From positions 1 to 64,000 of the forward strand of contig NZ_JAEH01000034.1 of assembly GCF_000518805.1 (NCBI RefSeq): 64,000 nt of DNA. The letters are read 5' to 3'. How positions within the stretch are numbered: the first letter of the stretch is position 1; every line of letters starts with the position of its first letter. The DNA comes from Shewanella waksmanii ATCC BAA-643. Its GTDB lineage: Bacteria; Pseudomonadota; Gammaproteobacteria; Enterobacterales; Shewanellaceae. A model generated the notes under the pieces. That model was not told the DNA's origin. It saw nothing but the letters and a program-made list of their open reading frames with translations, and searched no databases. Shown in pieces: positions 44,530 to 52,527 of the stretch. Made by a program: the position numbers and the translations under genes.

Positions 44530-45780
44530 ATGGAAGCACAACTGAGAATCCACAAGCGCAACACATCTTGGGTGGGGGAAAGCCAAGCGCTGACTCAAAC
44601 TCGTCGAACTTTAAATGCGCTGGCACAAAGCCAACTCCCCGTCCTTATTCAAGGACAAACAGGTACGGGCAAGCGCATTGCCGCCAAAGAGTTGCATGAA
44701 CTTGGTAAAGGTAAACATAATCCCTTTGTCACCGTATGCTGCAAACGTTGGAATACCAGAGATTTAATCAAGTTAATGGATGAGAGCTGGGAATATGCCC
44801 AAGGCGGCACCTTATTTGTACGAAATATCGAAGCAATCAAGGCCAATGACGCAGCACAAATTAAAGATTTTTGGCTGCGCGCAAACCAACAAGATGATGT
44901 CAGGTTGATTGCCTCAACCAGTCAAGCAGATAACCTCGATGGTAATACCATTAATATCGACAGTCACTTTCTAAGTTGGTTGCAATACCATTGCTTAACC
45001 ATCACTTTGCCAACGTTATCGGAGCGCAGTGACGATATCCCAGCACTTATTCACTACTATCAACAACAAGATAGCGCGATGGACACATTGACCTTTACGC
45101 CCTGTGCAGCCAAAGTACTTAGCCAATATCATTGGCCAGATAACATTAAACAGCTCAAGCGCTGCCTCGATAAATTAGTGGTACTGGCAAGCACCAAGCA
45201 GATAGACAAGCACTGTTTACTGCAGCACTTTCCGTTAATGTTGCAGCCCGATAACGTCACTAAGCCAATCTCATTGTCTATGTTGCAGATAGATAATATG
45301 ACTGATCGGAACCGCATCGCAGGCAACAATATTTTGCGTCTGGCGCTGCCCCACCAAGCCACTACGAAAATGACAAAATTGCCGCCGAAATCATTGTCAC
45401 CAACCCTCAATAAGGAGGCTATCTGCGGCCATCACCCTGCACTCGACCGTGCAATACCCTATCTGTTTAACAACTACCGCAAACGGTTAAATATGGAAGA
45501 TCTCGCCAGTCACGCCTGCGTAAGTCCTTCACACCTATCGTTCTTATTTAAGCGCTATGTTGGTCAATCATTTAAGCAAACTTTATTGAACCTTCGCATC
45601 AACGAAGCCATGAAGTTGTTGGTCGATAACCCTGAGCGACAAGTCACTCATGTATGTGATGATGTAGGCTTTTCTGATTTAAGTTTTTTCGTTAGAAAAT
45701 TTAAAGCCACTGTGGGATTAAGCCCTGGGGTATACCGAGATCAACATCGAGCTTCGAACAACAATGGCTATAAATTCTAG
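44530..45780 (+). CDS. fusion of a degenerate sigma-54-type AAA+ domain with an AraC HTH; probable activator of the R-body regulon
   Basis: 416 residues from the ATG at 44530 (AGGAAGGA 8 nt upstream). Residues ~10-215 follow the enhancer-binding-protein AAA+ fold: SWVGESQALTQTRRTL, intact Walker A QGQTGTGKR, GGTLFVRNIEAI at the Walker B position, and the lid SERSDDIPALIHYY...YHWPDNIKQLKRCL. Two essentials are missing: the GAFTGA loop that contacts sigma-54 is deleted, and Walker B DE is replaced. Residues ~305-410 are an AraC double HTH (MEDLASHACVSPSHLSFLFKR, VTHVCDDVGFSDLSFFVRKFK). It therefore probably acts as an AraC-type activator with an NTP-sensing domain. It sits directly upstream of the first Reb promoter. 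Confidence 0.85.
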   Translation: MEAQLRIHKRNTSWVGESQALTQTRRTLNALAQSQLPVLIQGQTGTGKRIAAKELHELGKGKHNPFVTVCCKRWNTRDLIKLMDESWEYAQGGTLFVRNIEAIKANDAAQIKDFWLRANQQDDVRLIASTSQADNLDGNTINIDSHFLSWLQYHCLTITLPTLSERSDDIPALIHYYQQQDSAMDTLTFTPCAAKVLSQYHWPDNIKQLKRCLDKLVVLASTKQIDKHCLLQHFPLMLQPDNVTKPISLSMLQIDNMTDRNRIAGNNILRLALPHQATTKMTKLPPKSLSPTLNKEAICGHHPALDRAIPYLFNNYRKRLNMEDLASHACVSPSHLSFLFKRYVGQSFKQTLLNLRINEAMKLLVDNPERQVTHVCDDVGFSDLSFFVRKFKATVGLSPGVYRDQHRASNNNGYKF

Positions 45781-45841
45781 TATCGGCTGCTACTTGTGGC
45801 TGCTAGTCGCAGTCTCAAGTAGCACTAATATCTGCCGAGAT

Positions 45842-45898
45842 TTTACCAATCAGCTTCCTAATTGATACCAATCGCAATGGATTTGACCTTTCTATACT
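45842..45898 (+). promoter_or_regulatory. Reb promoter P1 (two ACCAA repeats, -10 TATACT)
   Basis: TTTACCAATCAG with ACCAA at 45845 and GATACCAATCG with ACCAA at 45867, 22 bp apart. The -10 TATACT is at 45893, 26 bp after the second repeat, which covers the -35 position. No good -35 hexamer is seen, as expected for an activator-dependent promoter. It drives the main reb operon; the leader is ~90 nt. Confidence 0.7.
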
Positions 45899-45996
45899 GA
45901 CACCTGCGTTTGAAATTGTCGCTCTAATAGACACTCATATTTCGAACCACACGGATGATATTTAGTGAATCACAATTAATTAAATAAGGGTTTATT

Positions 45997-46293
45997 ATGG
46001 CATTTCCAACAGCGGTCAATGACCAAATCACAGATTCAGTTACTCAAGCAAATGTAAAAGTGCTCGGCGACGCGCCAGCCATGTCGATGGGTAACTTATT
46101 TCAAGCCACCTCTCAAGCACTAGGTAATGCTGCGCACAACGCGACATCTGCTCAACAGCAAACAGCCATTACTGCACAAGCCGCCACCACAATGGGTGTG
46201 ACGACCTTGTACTCAATCGATACAGCATCAACTGGGGTAGCCACCAAAGACATTCTTACCCCAAGCAGTAAAGTTGCCGGTCTGGGCTCTTGA
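45997..46293 (+). CDS. R-body structural protein, RebB family (copy 1)
   Basis: 98 residues. RebB/killing-trait family: MAFPTAVNDQITDSVTQAN at the N-terminus, then APAMSMGNLFQATSQALGNAAHNATSAQQQ and TTMGVTTLYSIDTAS. RebB proteins polymerise into the coiled ribbon known as an R-body, which springs out into a hollow needle. This copy has a longer tail than the others (ILTPSSKVAGLGS). ATAAGGG precedes the ATG. It is the first gene of the main operon and is almost identical in protein to copy 4 at 54859. Confidence 0.92.
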   Translation: MAFPTAVNDQITDSVTQANVKVLGDAPAMSMGNLFQATSQALGNAAHNATSAQQQTAITAQAATTMGVTTLYSIDTASTGVATKDILTPSSKVAGLGS

Positions 46294-46342
46294 TTGAACA
46301 CAGTGTACCGGTTTTACGCCACGCTAATACGAGGAGACAAAG

Positions 46343-46609
46343 ATGGCATTTCCAACAGCGGTAAACAGTCAAATCACCGACTCTGTTACTCAAGCTAACG
46401 TTCAAGTTCTTGGCGAGGCACCAGCTGTCGCAATGGGCAACCTTTTTCAAGCAACGGCTCAGGCCCTAGCAAACGCAGCCCATAATGCAACTGCAGCACA
46501 ACAACAAACTAATGTGACTGCTCAAGCAGTAACAACAATGGGAGTGAATCTGTTGTATTCACTTGATACCGCGTCTACTTCAGTTGCGACTAAAACCATA
46601 TTGGGATAA
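46343..46609 (+). CDS. R-body structural protein, RebB family (copy 2)
   Basis: 88 residues, same domain: AFPTAVNSQITDSVTQANVQ, APAVAMGNLFQATAQALANAAHNATAAQQQ, MGVNLLYSLDTAS. CGAGGAG lies 6 nt before the ATG. Second of three consecutive rebB-like genes; together with copies 1 and 3 it probably makes up the ribbon. Confidence 0.92.
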   Translation: MAFPTAVNSQITDSVTQANVQVLGEAPAVAMGNLFQATAQALANAAHNATAAQQQTNVTAQAVTTMGVNLLYSLDTASTSVATKTILG

Positions 46610-46709
46610 ACGCGAGCAATCGCTAACTCAATTTGTTCAGTCGCAATTGCAGTGAACAACCTTGTAATCATGGTGGTTACATACTTCAACCAAAAATAGG
46701 GAAAATATT

Positions 46710-46976
46710 ATGGCATTTCCAACAGCTGTAAATAGTCAAATCACGGATTCCGTATCACAGGTCAACACTAAGGTGTTAGGTGATGCGCCTGCAGTTGCAA
46801 CCGGCAACTTCATGATAGCAACCAGTCAAGCGCTATCAAACGCCGCTCACAATGCGACCAGTGGTCAACAAAATAACGGTGTTACAGCCCAAGCAGCATT
46901 AACGCAAGGGGTTAACACCCTCTATAGTATTGATACTGCATCTGCGGCTATGGGCACAGCGCGTATTTATCGCTAA
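46710..46976 (+). CDS. R-body structural protein, RebB family (copy 3)
   Basis: 88 residues, more divergent in the middle: AFPTAVNSQITDSVSQVNTK, APAVATGNFMIATSQALSNAAHNATSGQQN, QGVNTLYSIDTAS. The 100-bp gap before it contains a stem TTGTTCA/TGAACAA (46634-46657) that could be an mRNA-stabilising hairpin. A terminator-like hairpin follows directly. Confidence 0.9.
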   Translation: MAFPTAVNSQITDSVSQVNTKVLGDAPAVATGNFMIATSQALSNAAHNATSGQQNNGVTAQAALTQGVNTLYSIDTASAAMGTARIYR

Positions 46977-46982
46977 GTCACT

Positions 46983-47030
46983 AAATAACAGCAGTGTTGA
47001 GTCCTCACAACTCAACGCTGCTATTTATTA
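46983..47030 (+). terminator. terminator-like hairpin inside the reb operon
   Basis: AAATAACAGCAGTGTTGAGT pairs with ACTCAACGCTGCTATTT through a CCTCACA loop, followed by ATTATTG. It sits between the third rebB gene and the rest of the operon with no new promoter seen downstream, so partial termination could give the structural genes higher expression. Confidence 0.7.
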
Positions 47031-47054
47031 TTGTAGCGAGTAACGAGGTTTTTC

Positions 47055-47273
47055 ATGGCAAATAGCAACAGTGCAATTGTCGAGAACAATATCAATGAAG
47101 CCTTGCCTTTCTCTGTCGCAGCAAGTGCGGTGACAATGGCAAGCTCTATCGGATTGCTCATGGAAAATGCCGTTTTTAATGAGAAAAACTCACAGGCAAT
47201 TCAAAATGCCAGCGTATCTCAATGTTGTGTGTTTATTCTCGGTGCTGGTGCAGCAAAAGCCGCCAAAGGTTAG
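47055..47273 (+). CDS. small Reb-like protein
   Basis: 72 residues: SAIVENNINEALPFSVAASAVTMASSIGLLMENAVFNEKNSQAIQNASV then a Cys pair SQCCVFILGAGAA. Spacing of the proline, the Asn-Ala pair and the Gln/Asn-rich stretch recalls RebB, but identity is low. In known R-body operons, small Reb proteins besides RebB assist assembly; that role is a guess here. ACGAGG lies upstream. Confidence 0.65.
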   Translation: MANSNSAIVENNINEALPFSVAASAVTMASSIGLLMENAVFNEKNSQAIQNASVSQCCVFILGAGAAKAAKG

Positions 47274-47309
47274 CACCTTATCGTTCACCATCAACAACAA
47301 GGATTAGTC

Positions 47310-47846
47310 ATGAGTACAGTTAACGATCAAGTTACCGATGCAGTCACCCAGCTCAATGCATTATTAACCGGTGGCGCCGCGCCGCAGTCATTAAGTATGG
47401 TCGATATTGCCGGAGCGGAAACCATGGGCATGTCAATGTTCAACGCCATTACCGCCCAACAAAACGCCCAAACTTCTGCTTCAGCTGCGGCAACAGCAAG
47501 CTGCGCCAAAATGCTAAAAACCGAGGTGCCAGCCTTACCAGACAAAGATAAGAAAGATCAATTAGCACTGGCCTTACTGGAAATTGAACTGGCAGAGCAC
47601 AAAGTGGCAATCAGCTTAGCGGTTAACACCTTGTACCAGCTTTATAAACAAAGCCACCCAACAGTAAAAGCTGCTGATGCGCAAAAAGCCTTTACTAGCG
47701 CGCTATCAAAGGCAGAAAAAGCCATTGGCTCAACCGTATCGGATAAGTCACAGATTAACACTGCCGCGGCGGAACTTACGGCGGGATTTAACAAGCTGGC
47801 GACGCCTGACAACTCAAGTAATCCGTCACAAACGCCACCCCAATAG
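47310..47846 (+). CDS. Reb-like protein with extended C-terminal helical region
   Basis: 178 residues. Residues 1-70 resemble RebB (VNDQVTDAVTQLNALL, MVDIAGAETMGMSMFNAITAQQNAQTSASAAA). Residues ~75-160 are a charged helical extension (DKDKKDQLALALLEIELAEHK, AADAQKAFTSALSKAEKAIG), and the tail is Ser/Pro/Asn-rich. It may cap or nucleate the ribbon. AAGGA lies 7 nt before the ATG. Confidence 0.7.
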   Translation: MSTVNDQVTDAVTQLNALLTGGAAPQSLSMVDIAGAETMGMSMFNAITAQQNAQTSASAAATASCAKMLKTEVPALPDKDKKDQLALALLEIELAEHKVAISLAVNTLYQLYKQSHPTVKAADAQKAFTSALSKAEKAIGSTVSDKSQINTAAAELTAGFNKLATPDNSSNPSQTPPQ

Positions 47847-47893
47847 GTTATCAACCCGCAACTGTGGTTGAGCAAAAGATAAGGAATAGCATC

Positions 47894-48250
47894 ATGTCAG
47901 AGGTAACAACAGTCAATGCCCAGGTGACCAGCACCTTAGAAACGTTGAAAAACACCACTCTGAGTGGCGATATCATCAAACTTTCAGGAGCGGGCAAAGC
48001 CTATCAGTCCGTGTCTCAGTCATCGGCCATCGCAGTGCAAGATGCCACCGACAACCTTCGCAACGTCAATACCATGGCAACTACAGCTATGGGGGTGGCC
48101 ATTTCACAAATGCTCGCAACTGGAGAAGTGGATAAATACAAAAGCATTATTGACGCAGCCAATAGCATGGTAAGTAATAGTACCAACAACTTCACAGCAA
48201 TTGGTAACGGTGCCAGCCAGTTACTCGGTCAGTTTCCAACCGGTGAATAG
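47894..48250 (+). CDS. small protein of a second family conserved in the locus (AGKAYQ family, copy 1)
   Basis: 118 residues from the ATG at 47894 (AAGGA upstream). Core: SGAGKAYQSVSQSSAIAVQDATDNLRNVNTMATTAMGVAISQMLATGE, then helical NNFTAIGNGASQLLGQFP. It shares this core with the protein at 52528 and is rich in Ala, Ser, Gln and Asn like the Reb proteins, so it may be an accessory R-body component. No outside family recognised. Confidence 0.75.
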   Translation: MSEVTTVNAQVTSTLETLKNTTLSGDIIKLSGAGKAYQSVSQSSAIAVQDATDNLRNVNTMATTAMGVAISQMLATGEVDKYKSIIDAANSMVSNSTNNFTAIGNGASQLLGQFPTGE

Positions 48251-48293
48251 CTAACTGGCAAGCTCCACCAGCGACAAACGTAAAGAGGCAGAT

Positions 48294-49361
48294 ATGAGCA
48301 TTACGATAAACCAGGTTGATATTCAGTCGATAGCGCAATTACCCGATAACATTCAGACCTTATTCCAATTAATACCACAAGCGGAAACCTGGTTAGAAAC
48401 CATGCGCAACAACCCAGAGTATGCATTTAGCTTTAGCTCTGCGGAGGAGTTTATTGAACAGTTGAATATAGGTCTACGCAACTCATCGTTACTGTACTTA
48501 CCTAAGGTAAATGTCGTCGCTGATATTAAGAAACTATTGGAGCTGAGTAGCAATGACTTACGTGATCTATCCTATTTGGAAAATCAAAGCGCTGATACAC
48601 CCAAAGCTGCGGCTTCAAGGGCAAATATATTGGCCAGCAATCATCTTATCGACAACCAAGCGTTTGATAAAATCACCCAGTTTTACAAACAGCATAATCT
48701 CACAACACATCCACTGACTTGGAGTGCGGCCTTTCATGAACAGATCACCCTGTATGAAACCATTGTCTACAGTGAGCAGGCTTTTTCACAAAACAATAAA
48801 CAAGCCTCTGAAGCTTGTGAATGGGCGTTGGCAAAAGCACAAAACTTAGCAGAATTTGGCCGTTATTACCTAATATATCTTAGTTGGACTCATGAATTTC
48901 AAGGCAAACGTACTGCCAAAAATTTAAGCTTAGACCGCATTATTGACGCGTTAACGCCGACAGTTTTGGATAACTTAGAGTGTCCAGTGGTGACCTTTGA
49001 GTTGGATCAAATCAACTTACATCGCGCCATTGAACAGTGGTGTGACTCAGATAAACAAACCTTGGGCTTTACCGATCTATCCTCAGGATTACTGAATATT
49101 ACCCTCAATATCGACTTGAGCAATGAAAGTGATGTGCGTGAACAAGCACATAGCTATATAAAACAACTACAAAAACAACTTGCTACCAACTTGGCTGCTG
49201 ACAGCTATGTCAATCAGGCGGGGTTGTGTCGTTACTACCGCTTTGACCTACCTAATAACACAGTACAACTCAATCTCGATGCCAATGGCTGCCTCTGCGT
49301 TTATAGCGACAAACCCAATATCTCCAAAGTTGGCAGCAGTGCACTGGTAAAAAGGAGTTAA
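48294..49361 (+). CDS. unknown 355-residue cytoplasmic protein of the reb operon
   Basis: No signal peptide or membrane helix. Mainly helical (DNIQTLFQLIPQAETWLETMRNN, SSAEEFIEQLNIGLRN); aromatic residues cluster at ~165-200 (FGRYYLIYLSWTHEF). The last ~50 residues look like beta strands with cysteines (GLCRYYRFDLPNNTVQLNLDANGCLCVY). GAGG lies upstream of the ATG. It is 3 bp from the coiled-coil gene and in the middle of the operon. I do not recognise a family. Confidence 0.7.
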   Translation: MSITINQVDIQSIAQLPDNIQTLFQLIPQAETWLETMRNNPEYAFSFSSAEEFIEQLNIGLRNSSLLYLPKVNVVADIKKLLELSSNDLRDLSYLENQSADTPKAAASRANILASNHLIDNQAFDKITQFYKQHNLTTHPLTWSAAFHEQITLYETIVYSEQAFSQNNKQASEACEWALAKAQNLAEFGRYYLIYLSWTHEFQGKRTAKNLSLDRIIDALTPTVLDNLECPVVTFELDQINLHRAIEQWCDSDKQTLGFTDLSSGLLNITLNIDLSNESDVREQAHSYIKQLQKQLATNLAADSYVNQAGLCRYYRFDLPNNTVQLNLDANGCLCVYSDKPNISKVGSSALVKRS

Positions 49362-49364
49362 GCG

Positions 49365-49874
49365 ATGACCACAACAGAAAATGCGAGTCCAAACACATCC
49401 CCTTCTATGGGGCAACTTGCTCAAGCAGCTATGCCTGCGGGCACACAACAGATGATAGCGAACATCGACACGATTCTTGCCTCAGCAAAGCAAGTCATCG
49501 ACCAATCAATCATGCAATCCGAAGCGTTAATTGCCAAATCACAACATCAATTGGACGCTGATGTCAGTGCAAACCCTGCACCGGCTAGCGAAGCAACACC
49601 TAGCGCTCCGCTGGCGTCGACACCAACGGCAACAGATACACCTGAACAAGAGGCTTTGCTTAAGGAGCAGCAGCAATACCAACAAACTATGTTGGCACAG
49701 CAGCAAAAAACTCAACAAGCGGCACAAGAAGCACAGCAAGCACTTGCAAATAACAGCGCAAAAATGAGTCAGAACTTACTGGCGCAACAACAGGCCTATG
49801 AGAGCAACCTCAACCAATATGCAACCAAGCAACTTGAGCAGCTAACGCCAGATGTTGCTAAGGTGGAAACATGA
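49365..49874 (+). CDS. Gln/Ala-rich coiled-coil protein of the reb operon
   Basis: 169 residues. N-terminal ~65 residues carry two helices (QQMIANIDTILASAKQVIDQSIMQSEAL); residues ~68-92 are an Ala/Pro/Thr linker; the rest is a long glutamine-rich coiled coil (QQQYQQTMLAQQQKTQQAAQEAQQ in part). It starts 3 bp after the preceding gene with AGGAG upstream and overlaps the HNH gene by 4 bp (ATGA). It could be a structural adaptor for the HNH protein. Function unknown. Confidence 0.7.
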   Translation: MTTTENASPNTSPSMGQLAQAAMPAGTQQMIANIDTILASAKQVIDQSIMQSEALIAKSQHQLDADVSANPAPASEATPSAPLASTPTATDTPEQEALLKEQQQYQQTMLAQQQKTQQAAQEAQQALANNSAKMSQNLLAQQQAYESNLNQYATKQLEQLTPDVAKVET

Positions 49875-51322
49875 TTGCCATCGGTTTTTCTACCACTAAA
49901 CAAACCCCAGACATTGACGTCAAGCAGGCTGCAGCCTTAAAGCAAATGCAGGCACTGCAAGCTCGACTCACCGAAGGGCCCAAATACCATACACTAACGC
50001 AAGCCGACCGGCAGCGGCTGATAAAAGAGGGATATGCTGCCGATCTTGTCGATAATTTGGTCTTTATCACTCAACGTAATGCCGCCAACTTATCAGGGGC
50101 AAAGGACCAGCTAATCACAGGTTTCACCTATGCCGCATTTGATCCGGCGCTATATGAAACCGATGAGATAAGTTTACACTTACAACAGATAAATCAAGGC
50201 TGCTGTTGTTATTGTGAAAGCTATCTCAGTGCGACAGAGAGTGGCAAAATCAGCCACTTTAGACCAGTACAACTGCTGGATGAAACCGGTATAAGCCCAT
50301 GTGATATCGTCAATCAGTGTTCGCCTTATTACCACTTAGCTTATCAGCAAGATAATTTAGTCTATTGTTGCCCTGCCTGTGATGAGCAATATAAAGCGGG
50401 TCAGTTTCCTATCGTCGGTAAACGTTTCCCAGAAATCGAACTAGAGCACGAACAAGGGTTATTGATTGACCCCTACTATGACGACCCAAGACAGTATGTC
50501 CGCTTTAACCCCCAAAACGGGCAAGCCTTCGCCTATGACTTAGTACAATTGTTCTATCAGCACACACAATCACTCGATAAAGATGACATTGCCGAGCTAC
50601 TGTGGCGCCAACCCAGTGCAATTCCTCTGCAATGCAATGCCGCAGGGCAATCCATTTCACAACAAGAACTAAACCAGCAATTTCAAACCTGGCGCAACCA
50701 ATACCTCAATAGCGGCGGTGTCAGTAAAGGTCATATCACCATTACAACCTTGGGACTCAATCGCGCTTCACTGGTGTTAGCACGGTTAGCTTCACTCAAT
50801 CAGCTCAAACTCTCAGCCTCAGTGGCAGATAGCAGCAAACTCAATGATATAGCTATGGATCATAGTCATGCCTATCGCAGTCTCGCAATCGATGCCTTGC
50901 ATACCTGGCACTATCAACAAACAGATGAAAGCAGCGCAGTAACGTTACCCCCACTGGCAACCGGCCCTGACACCAACACAGCCATTGCTAACAGACCACA
51001 GGCATTTAAGTTTCCACAATGGTTTAGGGCGAGTTTGCGCTATTTTGTTACGGAGTCAGAGCTAGATAAGACCCAACAACGCCAACTGGTTTGCCTGTCG
51101 AGCAAAGACCGAGTCTATGGTCAGCAACCTAAGGAAAAATGCATTTTCTTACCAATTGATTGGGAAAAAGATACCAGCAATATCATTAAGGTGCGCTCCC
51201 ATAGAAATATATGGGAAAGCTCTTTTTCAGAGCTGGCACGCTCACGGCCACTTGAGCTCATCAACCTGTTTACTCACAACGAAGTCTGGGTCGAAGGTGC
51301 TTTCGAAGCATTGACAACCTAA
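49871..51322 (+). CDS. PtuB-like HNH endonuclease-domain protein
   Basis: 483 residues. Residues ~108-205 match the PtuB/TIGR02646 type of HNH domain: CxxC at 112-115 (CCYCES), ISHFRP with the catalytic-position His129, YYHLAYQQDNLVYCCPACDEQYKAGQFP with CxxC at 167-170, and GLLIDPYYDDP at ~196-206. Canonical members read EHFRPK; here Glu is Ser128 and Lys is Val133, so activity is not certain. PtuB domains act as nucleases in Septu and retron-Ec78 defence; no PtuA ATPase is present. The remaining ~275 residues are not recognised. It lies in the reb operon and overlaps the coiled-coil gene by 4 bp. Confidence 0.72.
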   Translation: MIAIGFSTTKQTPDIDVKQAAALKQMQALQARLTEGPKYHTLTQADRQRLIKEGYAADLVDNLVFITQRNAANLSGAKDQLITGFTYAAFDPALYETDEISLHLQQINQGCCCYCESYLSATESGKISHFRPVQLLDETGISPCDIVNQCSPYYHLAYQQDNLVYCCPACDEQYKAGQFPIVGKRFPEIELEHEQGLLIDPYYDDPRQYVRFNPQNGQAFAYDLVQLFYQHTQSLDKDDIAELLWRQPSAIPLQCNAAGQSISQQELNQQFQTWRNQYLNSGGVSKGHITITTLGLNRASLVLARLASLNQLKLSASVADSSKLNDIAMDHSHAYRSLAIDALHTWHYQQTDESSAVTLPPLATGPDTNTAIANRPQAFKFPQWFRASLRYFVTESELDKTQQRQLVCLSSKDRVYGQQPKEKCIFLPIDWEKDTSNIIKVRSHRNIWESSFSELARSRPLELINLFTHNEVWVEGAFEALTT

Positions 51323-51355
51323 CAATTACCACAACTCAACCAAAGGATATCAACC

Positions 51356-51631
51356 ATGAACCGAGATCAACAATTAGAGCAAGCATCAGAGAAAAAAGTC
51401 ATTGCTGAAGAAGCGGCTGCCACCAAAGCCGTCGTCGATGCCGATATTGACACCGCAAAAGAATCGACCGGTTACAGCAGCACCTCACCGGAGCAGGCTG
51501 AGCAAATTGCCCGCGATGCGGTCATTGCGGCTGATGAAGCGGTCGCGAGGCAAATTAGTGGCAAAGGCTCAATACTCACCCCAGAGGAAGCAGAGCGCCT
51601 AGCCACTCAGGCGGTGGTTGATACCGAGTGA
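51356..51631 (+). CDS. small acidic Ala/Glu-rich helical protein, last gene of the main reb operon
   Basis: 91 residues with a repeat: (S/T)PE(Q/E)AE(Q/R)(I/L)A(R/T)(D/Q)AV at ~44-58 and again at ~75-88, as in SMP-type helical proteins. Very acidic, no cysteine. AAAGGA precedes the ATG; an intrinsic terminator follows 35 bp later. May be an immunity or packaging protein; nothing in the sequence decides. Confidence 0.65.
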   Translation: MNRDQQLEQASEKKVIAEEAAATKAVVDADIDTAKESTGYSSTSPEQAEQIARDAVIAADEAVARQISGKGSILTPEEAERLATQAVVDTE

Positions 51632-51665
51632 TATTAATCCCCTTTGTCCACCAGCAACGTCTATC

Positions 51666-51702
51666 AGCGCTTTATCACTTATGATGCATAAAGCGCTTTT
51701 TA
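51666..51702 (+). terminator. intrinsic terminator of the main reb operon
   Basis: AGCGCTTTAT - CACTTATGATGC - ATAAAGCGCT followed by TTTTA: a perfect 10-bp stem. The rest of the ~300-bp gap to 51934 contains promoter P2 and extra ACCAA copies; the short frame at 51703-51894 is not credible. Confidence 0.88.
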
Positions 51703-51738
51703 TTGCACAGAATAAAGCGTAATCACGTGATCCCATGT

Positions 51739-51794
51739 TCTACCAAGTCATTGGCAACTTTTACCAAGTTAAACAAATTTACCAACCCTATATT
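51739..51794 (+). promoter_or_regulatory. Reb promoter P2 (two ACCAA repeats, -10 TATATT)
   Basis: TCTACCAAGTC (ACCAA at 51742) and TTTACCAAGTT (51763), 21 bp apart; -10 TATATT at 51789, 26 bp after the second repeat. More ACCAA copies lie at 51781 and 51815 and an inverted TTGGT at 51793. Leader ~140 nt. Confidence 0.72.
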
Positions 51795-51934
51795 GGTCAT
51801 AAACCAGCATATTTACCAACAGGCTAGCGCAAGTGTTTGCAAGCGAGACCACAAGTCAAAGACACTTAAAATGTTGCTGCTGACCAATGGGTAAATAATC
51901 GCTTATTTCCGACAACACAACACGAGAGGATACT

Positions 51935-52405
51935 ATGCTATATCAACATAAACTGCGCTTAAGCACAGCACCGCAATCAAACCAACAATCTAGTATCACA
52001 CCAAGTATGACTCATGAAGAGATATTGGAGACCCCCTATGCTCAGATAGCCTGTACCAGTGGCAATGTTTCGGTGACTGAACGTTTTGCGTTGCGCCATA
52101 TCATGCCCGATGATAATAACCCTTACGCCATACTGAGTCCGTTAACTCGCTGGGATAATAATAGTACGGTCATCCATGCTAGCTGTAACGAGGTTGCCGC
52201 ACGGTTCTCACAAGCCCTTGGCACCCCCCAATGTAAACCCTCAAAATCAGGTAAGACAACCAAATGCGAACTCAGATTCGCGCGAGTCAGTCATACTCAA
52301 AATGGCCGGGGTCACGACAGAGAGCCTGCCACAGTAACTGTTTCAGCCCAAAATAACGGTGGTAATTACACATTGAACCACTTAGCAGGTGTTGCCTGGG
52401 TTTGA
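51935..52405 (+). CDS. unknown 156-residue protein of the second reb unit
   Basis: Begins MLYQHKLRLSTAP with GAGAGGA upstream. Beta-rich middle (YAQIACTSGNVSVTERFALRHIM, AILSPLTRWDNNSTVIHASC) and a basic stretch with cysteines (PQCKPSKSGKTTKCELRFARVSHTQ). No signal peptide by eye. Four cysteines could bind metal or form disulfides. No family recognised. First gene after promoter P2, ~120 bp ahead of the next gene. Confidence 0.6.
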   Translation: MLYQHKLRLSTAPQSNQQSSITPSMTHEEILETPYAQIACTSGNVSVTERFALRHIMPDDNNPYAILSPLTRWDNNSTVIHASCNEVAARFSQALGTPQCKPSKSGKTTKCELRFARVSHTQNGRGHDREPATVTVSAQNNGGNYTLNHLAGVAWV

Positions 52406-52527
52406 ACGCTGTTGTGAGAATCACCCAGTGGCCGCCTAGTCAAGTGTTGTAACCAAAGCGTGCCGCTCGACTCAACAAGCAAAACTCGGTCAAAATACTA
52501 CCGTTATAAAATAGGTAAACCACAATA

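Noticed and set aside
49871..51322. Complete Septu or retron defence system
   Set aside because: Only the PtuB-like part is present; there is no PtuA ATPase, reverse transcriptase or msr/msd-like region nearby.
51703..51894. 63-codon frame between the main reb operon and the next gene
   Set aside because: It runs through the terminator tail and promoter P2 with its ACCAA repeats, and has no ribosome site.
52441..52510. A sixth Reb-type promoter before 52528
   Set aside because: There is one ACCAA at 52452, but the second repeat (AACAA at 52474) and the -10 spacing do not fit the pattern of the other five.
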